A DNA stretch of 64,000 nucleotides from Chlorocebus sabaeus (Eukaryota; Chordata; Mammalia; Primates; Cercopithecidae). Location: positions 67,126,816 through 67,190,815 of the forward strand of contig NC_132919.1 in NCBI RefSeq assembly GCF_047675955.1. Direction: 5' to 3'. Each line of letters opens with the position of its first letter. Position 1 is the stretch's first letter. This document shows, piece after piece, positions 40,386 to 52,724 of this stretch. The translations under genes and the position numbers were made by a program. The notes beneath the pieces are model-generated. The model saw only the letters and a list, made by a program, of their open reading frames with translations. It was not told where the DNA came from and did not search any database.

Positions 40386-40683
40386 TTTTTATTTTTATTT
40401 TTGAGATGGAGTCTCGCTCTGTCACCAGGCTGGAGTGCAGTGGCACGATCTCAGCTCACGGCAACCTCGGCCTCCTGGGTTCAAGCTATTCTCCTGCCTC
40501 AGCCTTCAGAGTACTGGGACTATAGGCGTGCACCACCACACCCAGCTAATTTCTGTATTTTTAGTAGAGACAGGGTTTCACCATGTTGGCCAGACTGGTC
40601 TCAAATTCTTGGCCTCAGGTGATCCGCCCACCTCAGCCTCCCAAAGTGATGGGATTACAGGTGTGAGACACTGTGTCCAGCCT
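40386..40683 (-). mobile_element. Alu
   Basis: Antisense with TTTTTA tail; ends GAGACACTGTGTCCAGCC. Confidence 0.94.
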
Positions 40684-40939
40684 TGAACAATCTTGCAAAC
40701 CTGCTACTTTTTTTTCTTTTCCCCTGCCCACTCATCCATAGCATCTGGCACTGGCTTTGTACCATCACATGCCCATCAAATTATTGTTGATTGATTGTTT
40801 TCAAAATTTCCATATTAGACCCTCAGCAGCATGTCAGGAGACTGTCTGGGGCATAATTTAAGTGGGAGTTGAGTTAAGAAATTCAACACACAGTATCTTA
40901 ACTTTCAGATAATATGAAACTACTGGTTGCCATTTATTT

Positions 40940-41125
40940 AAGTGCCTATTAATTGTCATACCCTACAAATAGTTTTATTTAATTCTTGTAACAATCTCAT
41001 GCAGCGGAAGCTTACTGATGATATTCACAGAGGTTAAGTGACTTGCCTAAAGTCTCTGGGCTTAATTGTCAGAGCCAAGCTTTGAACTCAGTTTTGTCTG
41101 ACTACACGGCACTTTCTACCATGCT
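40940..41125 (-). mobile_element. MIR fragment
   Basis: Antisense core: CACAGAGGTTAAGTGACTTG, then CAAGCTTTGAACTCAG and GTCTGACTACACGGCAC. Confidence 0.7.
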
Positions 41126-41376
41126 ATATTGCCATATATTTTCTCCATCAAAGCCCACCCATCACATCATCCAGGTTTGTTTTTACTTCATTGTCATAGT
41201 CATGTTTGCCTGGAGGGAGCACCCAAGCCCTCCTGCTGAGGTACGTGATGGAGATACTCAGGAAGCACCACAGAATCATTGCTTCTCTCACAGGTGACCT
41301 TATTTCCTGCCCTGGCCAAGCTATCAGGGATCAAGTTAATTCCTCGCTTTACTATGCTCTAGATAGTAAACTGTAC

Positions 41377-41693
41377 TGGGCCAGCGCGGTGACTCATGCC
41401 TGTAATCTCAGCACTTTGAAAGGCCAAGTAAGGAGCATCCCTTGAGTCCAGCAGTTCAAGACCAGCCTGGAAACACAGGGAGACCCTGTCTCTACAAAAA
41501 ATAACAAAAAAATTAACTGGGCATTAGGCATGCATCTGTGGTCCCAGCTACTCAAGAGGCTGAGATGGGAGGATCGTTTGAGCCTGGTTACTTGAGCCGG
41601 AGAAGTCGAGGCTGCAGTGAGCTGTGACTGCCCCACTGCAGTATGGCCTGGGCAACAGAGGGAGACCCTGTCTCAAAAAAAAAAAAAAAAAAA
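41377..41693 (+). mobile_element. Alu
   Basis: Sense, diverged, A(22) tail. Confidence 0.93.
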
Positions 41694-42297
41694 AAGTGTG
41701 CTGGATGGAGTCTCATACTGTCTGGCCCAAGTGTTATAACTGTCGCCTTAGCTAGAGTTGGAGCAAGAATATGGGATTGAAGCCAGGCTCAGCCTCCACT
41801 GTAAGGATGGGAGACATTATTTTTCTAAGGAAGAGAATCCCAGTGAGCGCCTGGAGCTCCTTCTCTTCCCAGTCTGCCCATACTTGGCCTCTTCCTATTT
41901 CTTGTCTTCTAAAAATGTATGAAATTCAGGGATATCAGAGACTGCTATTTGGAGAAATTAAGTTTAAATGCAGAAACATATGGATCAGCTTTCCCTCAGA
42001 AGAGACTTGCATTTTAAAACTGAAAGGAAAATATATGGGACCAAGACCAGATGGGATTTTAAGTATAGAAGAAGGGTTGGATTGTTTCAGCAAATCCTAA
42101 TCAGTTGGGCACACCCAGCTCAAGCTCCCCTTCACAGCTGCAGAAAGACAGGTCACCTCTGGGATGGTACGGTCCTGGATGTATGTTCTCAGAGGACAGA
42201 CGCCCTGCATGTGGACTTAGAAGGCATGAATTCACGATGAAGCAATGTCACTTAGTAGCTCTTATGGCCTTGCCACCGGACATTTGGCCCTTGTACA
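41694..42297. other. Gene-free unique stretch
   Basis: Overlapping short open frames up to about 110 codons on the plus strand, with no recognisable product. No splice context supports them. Confidence 0.4.
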
Positions 42298-42309
42298 TTT
42301 TCTTATCTG

Positions 42310-42600
42310 GCCAGGCGTGGTGGCTTACGCCTGTAATTCAGCACTTTGGGGAGCTGAGGTGGTGAGATTGCTTGAGCTCAGGAGTTTGAGACCAGCCTAG
42401 GCAACATGGCGAGACCCCTTCTTTACAAAAAATACAAAAATTAATGGGATATGGTGGTGTGCACCTGCAGTCCCAGCTACTCAGGAGGCTGAGGTGGGAG
42501 GATGGCTTGAGCCTGGGGGGCAGAGGTTGCAGTGAGCTGAGATCACACCACTGCACTCCAGCCTGGGAAACATAACAAGACTCTGTCTCAAAAAAATTTT
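42310..42600 (+). mobile_element. Alu with 12-bp target duplication
   Basis: Sense; TTTTCTTATCTG at 42298-42309 and 42601-42612. Confidence 0.96.
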
Positions 42601-43106
42601 TTTTCTTATCTGCTTTAAAAAAGGGGGAGGAGTTTATAATAACATCTTTCCTACCTGCTTGTATGGCTTTTGTGACATCATGGTTACAGTTTGCCAAAAA
42701 CTATTAAACCATTATCGTAATTTAGCTGCATAATAAAGACTTTGAGGAGGGTAATAAGTGATGAGAATGACCACATTAGGGCAAATAGGTTGACAATTTA
42801 TAAAATGGCTTTAAGACTTTTCCTTCAAGGGGATGTTAGTGTAAGCACTAACACCAATAACTGGTTTTTGTTAGGTGATCCTTATCAGCCCAGCCTCCTA
42901 GGTCACAGTCATTCAGTCAATAGTGTCACTTTTAGATGACTTGTGTGCAGGAACCCAGCCCCTGGTGCTACATATGAGTATGTTTGGGAGTTGGGTAGTG
43001 GTGGGGATATGGAGCACTGAGACGATACGCAAGAAAACTAAATGCTAGAAGGATGCTTAGGAATAATTATGTCCAGTTTCCTCCTTTTCCAGATTAGAAA
43101 AGTGTT

Positions 43107-43229
43107 AGCTACGCACGGTGGCTCATGCCTGTAATCCCAGTGCTTTGGGAAGCTGGGAGGGGAGGATGGCTTGAGGTCAGGAGTTTGAGACCAGCCTGGG
43201 CAACATGGAGAAAGCCCTGTCTCTACCAA
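43107..43229 (+). mobile_element. Alu left half
   Basis: Sense, truncated at CTGTCTCTACCAAAACAAC, meeting an antisense Alu tail to tail. Confidence 0.9.
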
Positions 43230-43231
43230 AA

Positions 43232-43500
43232 CAACACTTTTTTTTTTTTTGACAGGGTCTCACTCCATTGCCCAGGTTGAAATGCAGTGGCATGATCACC
43301 GCTCACTGCAGCCTGGACTTCCTGTGCTCATATGTTCTCCCACCTCAGCCTCCGGATGTAGCTGAGACTACAGACGTGTGCCATGGCCAAATAATTTTTT
43401 CTGTATTTTTTGTAGAGATGGGGTTTCACCACATTGCCCAGGCTGGCCTCAAACTCCTAACCTCAAGTGATCCTCCTGTCACGGCCTCCCAAAGTGCTAG
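43232..43500 (-). mobile_element. Alu truncated against the LTR
   Basis: Antisense; stops at CCAAAGTGCTAG, about 40 nt short of the normal end, exactly where the LTR starts. Confidence 0.9.
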
Positions 43501-44356
43501 CGAAATGGGAAAAGTTCCCTTGTCCCCCTTGCAGGGCATGCAATGGGTGTGTGGCTCGCTTCTTCAGTGCATCGCTGCTCAAACCTCTAGCGGAGGCATG
43601 CAGACAGTCAGGCTGTGGGGCTCCGGCCCCACCAGTGTCTAGGGGTGAATGCTTACAGCTCCTGAAGCCCCAGTGGGCACGTGTTACAGGGTGCTCTTTC
43701 AGTTTTGCTCTTTCAGCTTTGCTGTCGATAGGTGGCTTGTCTTACCAGCTCAATTAGACCCTCTTCCTTGGTGCAAGGACAGAGAACAGAGGGCTTTCTG
43801 TATCCCGGGGTTCTTGCCTTGGTGTACCAGAATCGGATCACATGTGGGCTTGGAGTATGACTGCAAGGTTTTATTGAGTGGAAGTTGCTCTCAGAAGACG
43901 GGGCAGCCAGAAAGTAAATGGATCTCGCCTAGGAATCAGGCCACTCGGTGGCCCGGGCTCTTCTCTGACTGCGCCAGCCAAACCCCGTGTTGTTCTGCCT
44001 GGTCAGTGGCCTGCCAGCATGCCAGTGCCTATTGGTGTGTCCCTCTCAATGCCTAACTGCTTGTGTGTTGCCTCTGCTGACGTGCTCCTCTTCAGCATCC
44101 AGCGGCTTGGCTTTGCCTTGCTGGGGATCCCGGGTTTTTATAGGCACAGGACGGGGTCATGGCAGGCCAGGGTGGTCTTGGGAAACGCAACATTTGGGCA
44201 GGAAAACAAAAGTGCCTGTCCTCACCTAGGTCCATGGGCGTGTAGCACTGGCCAGGGACCATGCCCTCCTGTACCCAGCACTTCCCTTCCCCCTTTGCGT
44301 ATCATTTAAAGGAACTACACTCTTCCCTTCCCAGCACTTTTGTATCAGTTTCAACA
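43501..44356 (-). mobile_element. Solitary ERV1-type LTR with TATA box and poly(A) signal
   Basis: On the minus strand the block starts TGTTGAAACTG at 44356. It has TATAAAAA at 44135-44142 and AATAAA at 43870-43875, about 260 nt later, giving a U3-R-U5 layout. It ends near 43501 in GGGAACTTTTCCCATTTCG. No internal viral genes or second LTR are present. The family may be LTR9/HUERS-P3-like, but that is not established. The left flank is a truncated Alu and no clear target duplication is seen. Confidence 0.7.
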
Positions 44357-46229
44357 GAAGAGAATGATTTCCTAGGTTCTCAGTTTTTCTGCCTGACTCA
44401 GGGTGCCAGTCCAGTGTCTAAAGGCTCCTTGGGGTGGTGGTGGCCAGTATTTTTCTTCCTCTTTCTCCTCTGATTGGGACAGAAATGTCTTACTCGCCTG
44501 AGTGAGCAGGGCACACACGCAGGCGGGCTCTCTCTTTGCCCACTTTGAAGCCGACTAATTAGGGCCTGGGTTGTCACAGCTGGCTTCCCCTGCGCCTCCC
44601 CTACCCCTGCCCCTGCCGCTGCCCCTGCCTCCCAGCCTGAGAGCTCCTCCCCTGCTGCCTTGTCTTCCACGGCCCGACTCGTGGCTCCGCCAAGCCATCC
44701 GGCAAGGCCCTGGGATCTGAGGCCTGGAAGGGCCAAGGCGAAAGCAACCGAGAAGGGACAAGATGAGGTGTGGGACATGGAGCGAGCCCACAGGCCACGG
44801 GGTTGCTAGAGGACTGCCTCTTCCTGGAACCCCTCATTCATAAGGAAGCCTGGAAGAGAGCCGGCCTGCGCTAGGGGCTGAGCCGTGGGCCCTTTGTTTG
44901 AAAGCCAAAGCTTTCCAAAGGCTCCAGCCTCCCAGCCTGGCCCTTATAATTAGCCCAATCAGAGTGTTTATGTCGGGGCCTAGTGCGGAACTCAGGGCCC
45001 CATGATTTCATTCCAAACCTGGGGGGAGGAGAGGGGAGTGAGAGGGACTTGTGTGGGGACAAAGAAAACCGAGGGATGGGTAACAAAGTTGGTGAGAGAA
45101 GAGGAGGCCGTCCTGGAGCAGGAGGACAATCAGCCTCCGTTTGGCCATCATCACACAGGTCAGGAATCCACCTAGAGGAGCTGGTGCCCCAGCATCCTGA
45201 CCTGGGCCCTGCCTGCCTGCCTTCTGGGCAGGCTCTGTGGGTGGGTGGGCTTGTGCCAATCGGAAATGGCTCGGATATAATTAACCCAACTAATCACCAG
45301 CCTCAGCCCTGTGGGAGGGGAGGGTACAGCCCAGAGCCACGGCCCCCCAGGAAGCTCCCACCTCCCCATGCTCCCTCCTCTGACTGGGGCCTAGGGTGTT
45401 CCAGGCTCTGCAGCTGCTTTGGATGGTAGAGTCAGAGGGCGAGCAGGGAAGCGGTGTAGGAAGAGACATGTTGCTTATTCTTATCTCTGGCCTCAAGGGG
45501 GATGTGACAGGAGGGAGTGTGCCTGAGTGCCTGAGCTGGCAAGGTTGGGTTGGGGGGTGGGGGTGACTGAAGGAATTGTGGGGGAAGGCTTGGGGAGAGA
45601 ATCCCAGCCATGGCTCCCAGGTGGCTCTGGCTGTGTCCCACACTCAATTAGCATTTCCCTCCTGTCTAGCCCTCCCGGGGAACTCTCCGGGGTGGGATAC
45701 AGCTTGTAGGGAATTCTGTGTATTGGGTTTAGTGTCCTGGGTGGGGCAGGTGGAGTGTGGGGTCTGATTTCATATCTCCCTTTCGCACAGTCCTGTGAGG
45801 CCTCCAAGGGGCATCCCAACACCCTTCCTCCCTCAGCAAGTAAAGCTTTCCAGGGTCTGGACCTGGCTCGTCTCTCCAGTTTCACTTCCCTGCACTTCTG
45901 GGCTCCAGCCTTGAGACTCTCACCTTCTCAGACCAAACATACCAGTGGCCTGAATGCTCTTCCCTTCCTCTGGTCTGAACATTAACTACCAGTAGCCTCA
46001 GAACTTGCCTCAGGTCAAGTGGCCCCTCTGCAGTCAGCCACACCCCTGTCCAACCCTCTGACACCCTCTGTCCCTAGCATCGTGTTCTCACTTGCCAGAG
46101 CACATCACATTCTTTTTAGTTATTTGTTGCCTTTCTCGAGTGTGACCTCCTTAAGGAAAGTCTGTGTTTGGTGTGTCTTTTATCTCTGTATATCAGAACC
46201 TAGCAAGATGCCTGGCGCATATGGGTGCC
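44357..46229. other. GC-rich, almost repeat-free block; candidate regulatory region
   Basis: About 1.9 kb with no Alu, L1 or MIR inside a window otherwise packed with them. Contains CCCTGC-rich minisatellite-like sequence near 44590-44630, TAATTAG-type homeodomain cores (44556, 44948, 45289) and CCAAT (45257). Open frames here have no start context, splice sites or family likeness that I trust. Confidence 0.5.
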
Positions 46230-46450
46230 CAAGATCATAGGCTCAGGAGCCAGGCTACCAGAGCTTGAATTCTGCCTCAGCCATTGCTAGCTGTTGACCT
46301 TGAGCAAGTTCATTCACCTCTCTGTATTATGTGTAAATGAGGATAGTAATTAATTGTGCCTACCATGTAACTAGTGTGAGGATTAAACAAACTAAATAAA
46401 GTGTTTAAAACAATGTTCAGTACATAGTAAACACCCAGTAAAGGCTTGCT
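46230..46450 (+). mobile_element. MIR element
   Basis: Sense MIR core: GAGCCAGGCTACCAGAG, GTTGACCTTGAGCAAGTTCA and GTGAGGATTAAACAAACTAA in the right order. Confidence 0.85.
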
Positions 46451-46751
46451 GGGCTTATTCATTCATGTGTTGGCTCAGTGGATGTGTCTTTAGTACTTAC
46501 CATGAGTTAGGCACTTGCTAAGCTCAAAAGAGATACAAATGCAGTCCCTGCCACATGCAACTTCCTATCATTGAATGAATACATGGATAAGTATTTGCTG
46601 TGGTACTTGTAGGTTTGTTATATGTTTTGTTAAACAAGCACATATAAATGTTTGAGAATGTGTCCAGCTCAAATATAGAATCATCATGTATCTATTTGGA
46701 TGGCATGAAACAAGCAATGAAGTGGGGGTAATCCCTTATAAACCTGACAGA

Positions 46752-47050
46752 TGGGCCAGATGCAGTGGCTCATGCCTGTAATCCCAGCACTTTGGGAGGC
46801 CAAGATGGGCGGATCACGAGGTCAAGAGATTGAGACCATCCTGACCAACATGGTGAAACTTTGTCTCTACTAAAAATACAAAAATTATCTGGGTATGGTG
46901 GTGTGCACCTGTAGTCCAAGCTACTCTGGAGGCTGAGGCAGGAGAACCGTTTGAACCTGGGAGGCGGAGGTTGCAGTGAGCCGAGATCACGCCACTGCAC
47001 TCCAACCTGGCGACAGAGCAAGACTCCGTCTCAAAAACAAACCAAAAAAC
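46752..47050 (+). mobile_element. Alu
   Basis: Sense, tail CAAAAACAAACC; CTGACAG at both flanks. Confidence 0.95.
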
Positions 47051-47338
47051 CAATCTGACAGACCTGACAGGTGTAATGGCATTTGGAGCCTGTGGAAAAG
47101 CTTGTCCGGGGCAGAGGATCTTGGAAACCTCCTGCCCAATCTTCACTGTTAATGAGAATGTCAAAAAAAGTTTTTTTCTACAAAACAGAATAATTACTCT
47201 CATGGAAATATACAATAATCATGTCAAAATTTTTATTTAACTCATTAATTAGTGAAGGAACCAGTAAGATGTTACAGTCAGTTCAAAGGGCAATCCAAAG
47301 AGCAGAGACATATTTAGGCCATCAAGAGTGATGAAATA

Positions 47339-47633
47339 GGCTGGGCGTTTTGGCTCATGCCTGTAATTCCAGCACTTTAGGAGGCCAAGGCAGGTGGATC
47401 ACTTGGATCAGTTCAAGACCAGCCCGGCCAACATGGCAAAACACTGTCTCTACTAAAAATACAAAAATTAGCCAGGCATGGGGGTGCATGCCTGTAATCC
47501 CAGCTACTCGAGGGTCAGAGGCATGAGAATCACTTGAGCCTGGGAGGCGGAGGTTACAGTGAGCCAAGTTCGTACCATTGCACTCCAGCCTGGGTGAAAG
47601 GAGTGAGACTCTGTCTCAAAACAAAGAAAAACA
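47339..47633 (+). mobile_element. Alu with 12-bp target duplication
   Basis: Sense; AAGAGTGATGAA at 47324-47335 and 47634-47645. Confidence 0.96.
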
Positions 47634-47645
47634 AAGAGTGATGAA

Positions 47646-47838
47646 GTAGCAACCTGGGCAACATAGTGAGACCCTGTCTCTACCAAAAATTTTAAAAATT
47701 AGTCAGGCATGGTGGTATGCACCTGTAGCCCCAGCTATTCAGGAGATTGAGGTTACAGTGAGCTAACATCATGCCACTGCACTCCAGCCTGGGTGACAGA
47801 GCAAGACCCTGTCTTACAACAAAACAAACCAAACAAAA
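47646..47838 (+). mobile_element. Alu, 5'-truncated
   Basis: Sense, begins at AACCTGGGCAACATAGTG; tail of CAAAACAAACC type. Confidence 0.88.
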
Positions 47839-47852
47839 AGAATGATTAAGTC

Positions 47853-48177
47853 AGCAGGGCACAGTGGCTCACATCTGTAATCCCAGCACTTTCACAGACC
47901 AAGGTAGGAGGATCACTTGAGCCCAGGAGTTCAAGACCAGCCTGGGCAACATAGTGAGATCCAAAAAATAATCTACAAAAAATTTAATCTACAAAAAATA
48001 ATTCAAAAAAATTAGCCAAGGATGGTGGTACACGCCTGTAGTCCCAGCTACTCAGAAGGCTGAGGCAGGAGAATCACTTGAGCACAGGAAGTTGAGGATG
48101 CAGTGAGCCATGATCACACCACTGTACTCCAGCCTGGGCAACAGAGCAAGACCCTGTCTCAAAAAAAAAATAAAAAG
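47853..48177 (+). mobile_element. Alu with internal duplication
   Basis: Sense; AATCTACAAAAAA repeated in the linker. Confidence 0.93.
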
Positions 48178-48660
48178 GATGAAGTAAATCTGCTTAATAG
48201 ATGCCAAATTGGTCAATAACCACTAAGCAATAATCAATTGCATATGCACCAGGCAATTTGCATTTCTATGGACAATAATTGTTTCCATTGACTGGGTGGT
48301 AAAACAGCTTGATGACAATAGAACTAGAAAATAGCACACAAGGACAGGTTATATCTTTTTGACCATATCAGAGTCTTTCACAACTTTCCTTGAAAAGAAG
48401 TTCTGTACTCAGATATTTGAAGATGACAAGTGCCACTCACCTCTTTCAAAGAGCTTTAGTGCCAGTAGGGAGCCCAGGGCCATCCAGAGAGAGCTGGGAA
48501 TCTGCCCATAGTCTTAGGCAAGAATAGTCTTTGTCACCTATTCTTCCCCACCCCTAGCTCTCTGGCTTCTGTCTCCCTCTATTCCTCTTTCCCATTCCAC
48601 TACCATGTCCCATAAAACTGTGCAGGCAATATATTCACCACTTTATATTGGTAGTCACCA
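48178..48660. other. Gene-free unique stretch
   Basis: No recognisable gene or repeat. Confidence 0.45.
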
Positions 48661-48906
48661 TTTATTTATTTATTTTTTATTTTTTTATTTTTGAGACAGA
48701 GTTTGGCTCTGTTGCCCAGGCTGGAGTGCAGTGTCAGGAGCTTGGCTCACTGCAACCTCTGCCTCCCGGGTTCAAGCGATTCTCCTGCCTCAGCCTCCCA
48801 AGTAACTGGGATTACAGATGCATGCCACCACACCCAGCTAGTGTTTTGTGTTTTTAGTAGAGATGGGGTTTTGCCATGTTTGCCATGCTGGTCTTGAACT
48901 CCTGAC
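48661..48906 (-). mobile_element. Alu, head end missing
   Basis: Antisense, stops at GGTCTTGAACTCCTGAC. Confidence 0.93.
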
Positions 48907-49084
48907 TATGGTCACAGAATCAAAGAATGGAAGGGTTGGCACACATGCCAGATATTTGTCAGGCTTGCTTTGTGTATTGTCTCCTGCATCATCTTCTGAA
49001 CATTTTACTGATGTTGCTGATGGCAGCCACTCCCTTTAAGGGCTGAATCCTCAGCGTCTGGATCATAATGCTAGTTTTCTAGGT

Positions 49085-49260
49085 CTTTGCTACTCGAAGT
49101 GTGATTCCAGCTGCGTTCTGGCTCCTGCCCTCTATCCTTCCAACAGTGCCATCACCTGGGAGCTTGTTAGAAAAGCAGGATCTTGGGGCTGACCTTATAC
49201 CTTCTGAATCAGAAGCAGCGTTTTAACAAGATTCCCAGGGAATTTGCACATTCAAGTGTG
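49085..49260. mobile_element. MER5A-like hAT element
   Basis: Contains CATCACCTGGGAGCTTGTTA and CTGAATCAGAAGCAGCGTTT. An Alu inserted at its right edge. Confidence 0.65.
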
Positions 49261-49275
49261 AGGAGCACTGATCTT

Positions 49276-49568
49276 TTATTTAATTTTTTTTCAGATGGAG
49301 TTTTGCTCTGTCACCCAGGCTGGAGTGCAGTGGTGCAACCTTGGCTGACTGCCAACTCCGCTTCCCAGGTTCAAATGATTCCCCTGCCTCAGGAGAGTAG
49401 CTGGGATTACAGGCATAAGCCACAACACCTGGCTAATTTTTGTACTTTCAGTAGAGATGGAGTTTCACCATGTTGGCCAGGCTAGTCTTGAACTCCTGGC
49501 CTCAAGTTATCCAACCCCTCGGCCTCCCAAAGTGCTAGGATTACAGGCGTGAGCCACCACGCCCGGCC
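49276..49568 (-). mobile_element. Alu with 15-bp target duplication
   Basis: Antisense; AGGAGCACTGATCTT at 49261-49275 and 49569-49583. Confidence 0.97.
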
Positions 49569-50130
49569 AGGAGCACTGATCTTGGGGACTTCTTTTCTCA
49601 ACTGCACCTGCCCCCACCTCAGCAGCCTGAATTATTTTCTTCCAGCAGGGTACTGGCTCAGTCCCAGTCTAAGTATTCCCAGCGGACCCTAACACCTAAC
49701 CCAATGTTTACAGACTATTTCAGACGTTAAGACATCCTCCCCAACATTAGAAAAACCCTGCAGAATGCACTCTGGGTGTGAGGGCCTGTGGGCCTGCTGG
49801 GCCCACCTCTACACCATGGAATCCTTCCCTGTTTTCGGAGACTCTGCAGAATCTCCCTGGGGCCTCAAGAATGCAGCCCAAACTTTTCACTCTAGACTTT
49901 GGGACCCTTGCCCCGTCTCATAGCAGCCCGGGGAATCGGGGCGGAGTGGGACAGAGCAAAGACATGGAGGAGAAATAGTTGCTGAATCTGGGAACAATAG
50001 CTGTTCATTCAATCATTAGTTCAACCAGTGTTTGTTGAGAATGATTGTGCGCCAAGCACTAGTGATACGGCGATGAGTAGAGCATGGTTTCTGCTCTTGA
50101 GGAAAGTGGAGCTGTTAATTTATACAAATC

Positions 50131-50448
50131 ACCGGGCATGGTGGTTCACACCTGTAATCCTAGCACTTTGGGAGGCCCAGGCAGGTGGATCACGTGAGGT
50201 CAAGGGGTTGAGATCAGCCTGACCAACATGGTGAAACCCCATCTCTACTAAAAATACGAAAATTAGCCGGGTGTGGTGTCACATGCCTGTAATCCCAGCT
50301 ACTCGGGAGGCTGAGGCAGGAGAATCGCTTGAACCCAGGAGGCGGAGGTTGCCGTGAACAGAGATCACACCACTGCACTCTAGCCTGGCAACAGAGTGAG
50401 ACTCTGTCTAAAAAAATAAATACATAAATAATAATAATAATAATATAT
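50131..50448 (+). mobile_element. Alu with AAT-repeat tail
   Basis: Sense; ends in (AAT)n. Confidence 0.95.
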
Positions 50449-51244
50449 ACAGATCATTGCAATATCACATGATACAAAAGGCAGACACTAGGGTTGTCAG
50501 GAAAAAGAGGGGGCAAGGGCATTCCATGCAGAGAGAACAGCATGGGCAAAGCTACGGAAGAATGGAAGAACGTGGCATGATCAGGGAACGGTGAGTACGC
50601 ATGGGACATAAGATGAGTATGGGGAAGAGTGTGGCAGGGCTGGTTAGAGTGAGGATTTGGGCTGACCCCTGCAGAATTTAGATCTCACTTTGGCTTCCTT
50701 GGATTTATAGAATGTGTCTGAGCCATCCGGCCTGCTCTTAGCACCAGACCTCACTTCTACACTGACTTGAGCCAGTCAGAACCAGGAGGCATTTACGCAC
50801 GCATGTGCATGCACACCCCAGAGAACACATCAAAGCCAGACTCCCCAGTCAGTGACTGACTGGGTTCTATCCCTACCAACACCCCCTGTTCACACCAGTG
50901 GGAGCAGGAATGGTCAGTGAATTAACTTCCTGGGAAAAAACTCTAGGGCAGGACTATGGGTCTCCTTGACCTGAAAAACGGATGGAAATGGAGACAGGGT
51001 TGACTACACAGATATACCAGATCTGCCTGTGTGAATGCCCGTGTGTGTGCATGTGGATGGACATGGGTGAGGATATACCTGCACACCTCCAGGGAAGGGT
51101 GTGAAATGATTGCCTCCAAATCACAGGAGATATAATCCTAATTCCTTGTCAGAGAAAGAAGGATAGACTGTTCCATCGACATCCTTCCGGAGTTCATCCC
51201 TCCAGGAAACTTCTTTTGGGGGTCAAAGTGTGAGGAGTGTTTAA
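50449..51244. other. Gene-free stretch, partly ancient repeat
   Basis: CATGCAGAGAGAACAGCATG and following text resemble ancient LINE-era interspersed sequence also seen near 59640-59770. The right part may be the start of the MLT1 LTR. Confidence 0.4.
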
Positions 51245-51388
51245 TGTCTAACTTCAAATTCTTTGACACTCCTTCTATTGAGAGGTAAGGTCTGTGTCTC
51301 CTTGCCTTGAATCTGGACTACTTTGACCAACTGAATATGGTGGCAGTGACTGTATGTGACATCCAAGTCTAGGTTATAAAAGCCTATG

Positions 51389-51687
51389 CAGGGCCAGGTA
51401 CAGTGGCTTATGCCTGTGATCCTAGCATTTTGGGGTCGAGGTGAGAGGATTTCTTTAATCCAGGAGTTCAAGACTAGCTGAGGCAACATAGCAAGACGCT
51501 GTCTCTACCAAAATTTTTTTAATTAGCTGGGTGTGGTGACGCATGCCTGTCGTCCCAGCTACTCAGGAGGCTAAGTTGGGAGGATCGCTTGAGCCCAGAG
51601 TTTGAAGCTGCAGTGAGCTGTGATTGCACTACTGCACTCCAGCCTGGAAGACAGAGCAAGACCCTGTCCCTAAAGAAAAAAAAAAAT
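51389..51687 (+). mobile_element. Alu inside MLT1
   Basis: Sense, old; A-rich tail joins the next fragment. Confidence 0.93.
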
Positions 51688-51838
51688 TGAGACCAGCTTA
51701 GGCAACATAGGGAGACCCCGTGTCTATAAAAATGAAAAAATTAGCTGGACATGGTGGCGCCCACCTGTAATCCCAGCTACTCGGGAGGTGAATGGGGACA
51801 ACTGCTTGAACCTGGGAAGTTGAGGCTACAGGGAGAAA
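51688..51838 (+). mobile_element. Alu fragment inside MLT1
   Basis: Sense, starts AGACCAGCTTAGGCAACAT, ends in A(10). Confidence 0.88.
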
Positions 51839-52001
51839 AAAAAAACTCATGCAGCCTCAACCTTGTTCCTTGTAACCCTCAAACCTGTGCCCTTTGAGCT
51901 GCCTGAGCTGTGATGTAAGAAGTCAGACTATCCTAAGTCCACTATGCTAAAGAGGTCATATGAAGGTGTTCTGTTTAATAGTTCTAGTTGCATAGTTCTA
52001 A

Positions 52002-52307
52002 TTTTTTTTTTTTTTTTTTTTTTGAGACAGAGTTTCACTCTTGTTGCCCAGGCTAGAGTGCAATGGCACGATCTTGGCTCACTGCAACCTCTGCATCCTG
52101 GGTCCAGGCGATTCTCCTGACTCAGCCTCCCAAGTAGCTGGAATTACAGGTGCGTACCACCATGCCTGGCTAATTTTGTATTTTTAGTAGAGACGGGGTT
52201 TACTCCATCTTCGTCAGGCTGGTCTTGAACTCCCGCCCTCAGGCGATCCGCCCACCTCAGCCTCCCAAAGTGCTGGAATTACAGGCATGAGCCACTGTGC
52301 CGGGCCA
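52002..52307 (-). mobile_element. Alu inside MLT1
   Basis: Antisense, long T run; ATAGTTCTAA at 51992-52001 and 52308-52317. Confidence 0.96.
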
Positions 52308-52724
52308 ATAGTTCTAACTTTCAGCCATGCTCACTAACACAATAGACATGTAGGTGAAACTGTTTTGAATTCTGACCAGCCCAACTGCCAGCTGAATATC
52401 ATCAAGCATCCTTATCAACACCTTGCGGAATGAAAGAATCTCCCAGCCAAGCCCTGCCCAAATTCCTGACACATAAAATCGTGAGATATAATAAAACAAT
52501 TGTTGTTTTAAGCTACTAAATTTTGGGGTACTTTGTTATGCAGGAATACATAACTGAAACAAATGGTAATAATAATTATTAAGCTATCGCTGAGCGCAGT
52601 GGCTCACACCCGTAATCCTAGCACCCTGGGATGCTGAGGTGGGAGGACTGCCTAAGGTCAGGAGTTTGAGAGCAGCCTGGGCAACATAGCAACACCTTGT
52701 CTCTACTCAAAATAAAAAAAATTG

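Larger units (their letters stand above)
51245..52562 (+). mobile_element. MLT1-type LTR (ERVL-MaLR), split by three Alus
   Basis: Three pieces (51245-51388, 51839-52001, 52308-52562) read in order. They contain ACTTTGACCAACTGAATATG and, near the end, TTGTTGTTTTAAGCTACTAA followed by TTTTGGGGTACTTTGTTATG, the signature of MLT1 LTR 3' ends. Solitary and old. Confidence 0.75.

Noticed and set aside
44398..45885. Overlapping 70-148 codon frames on both strands
   Set aside because: GC-rich sequence with frames in every phase, no splice signals and no recognisable family; more likely regulatory.
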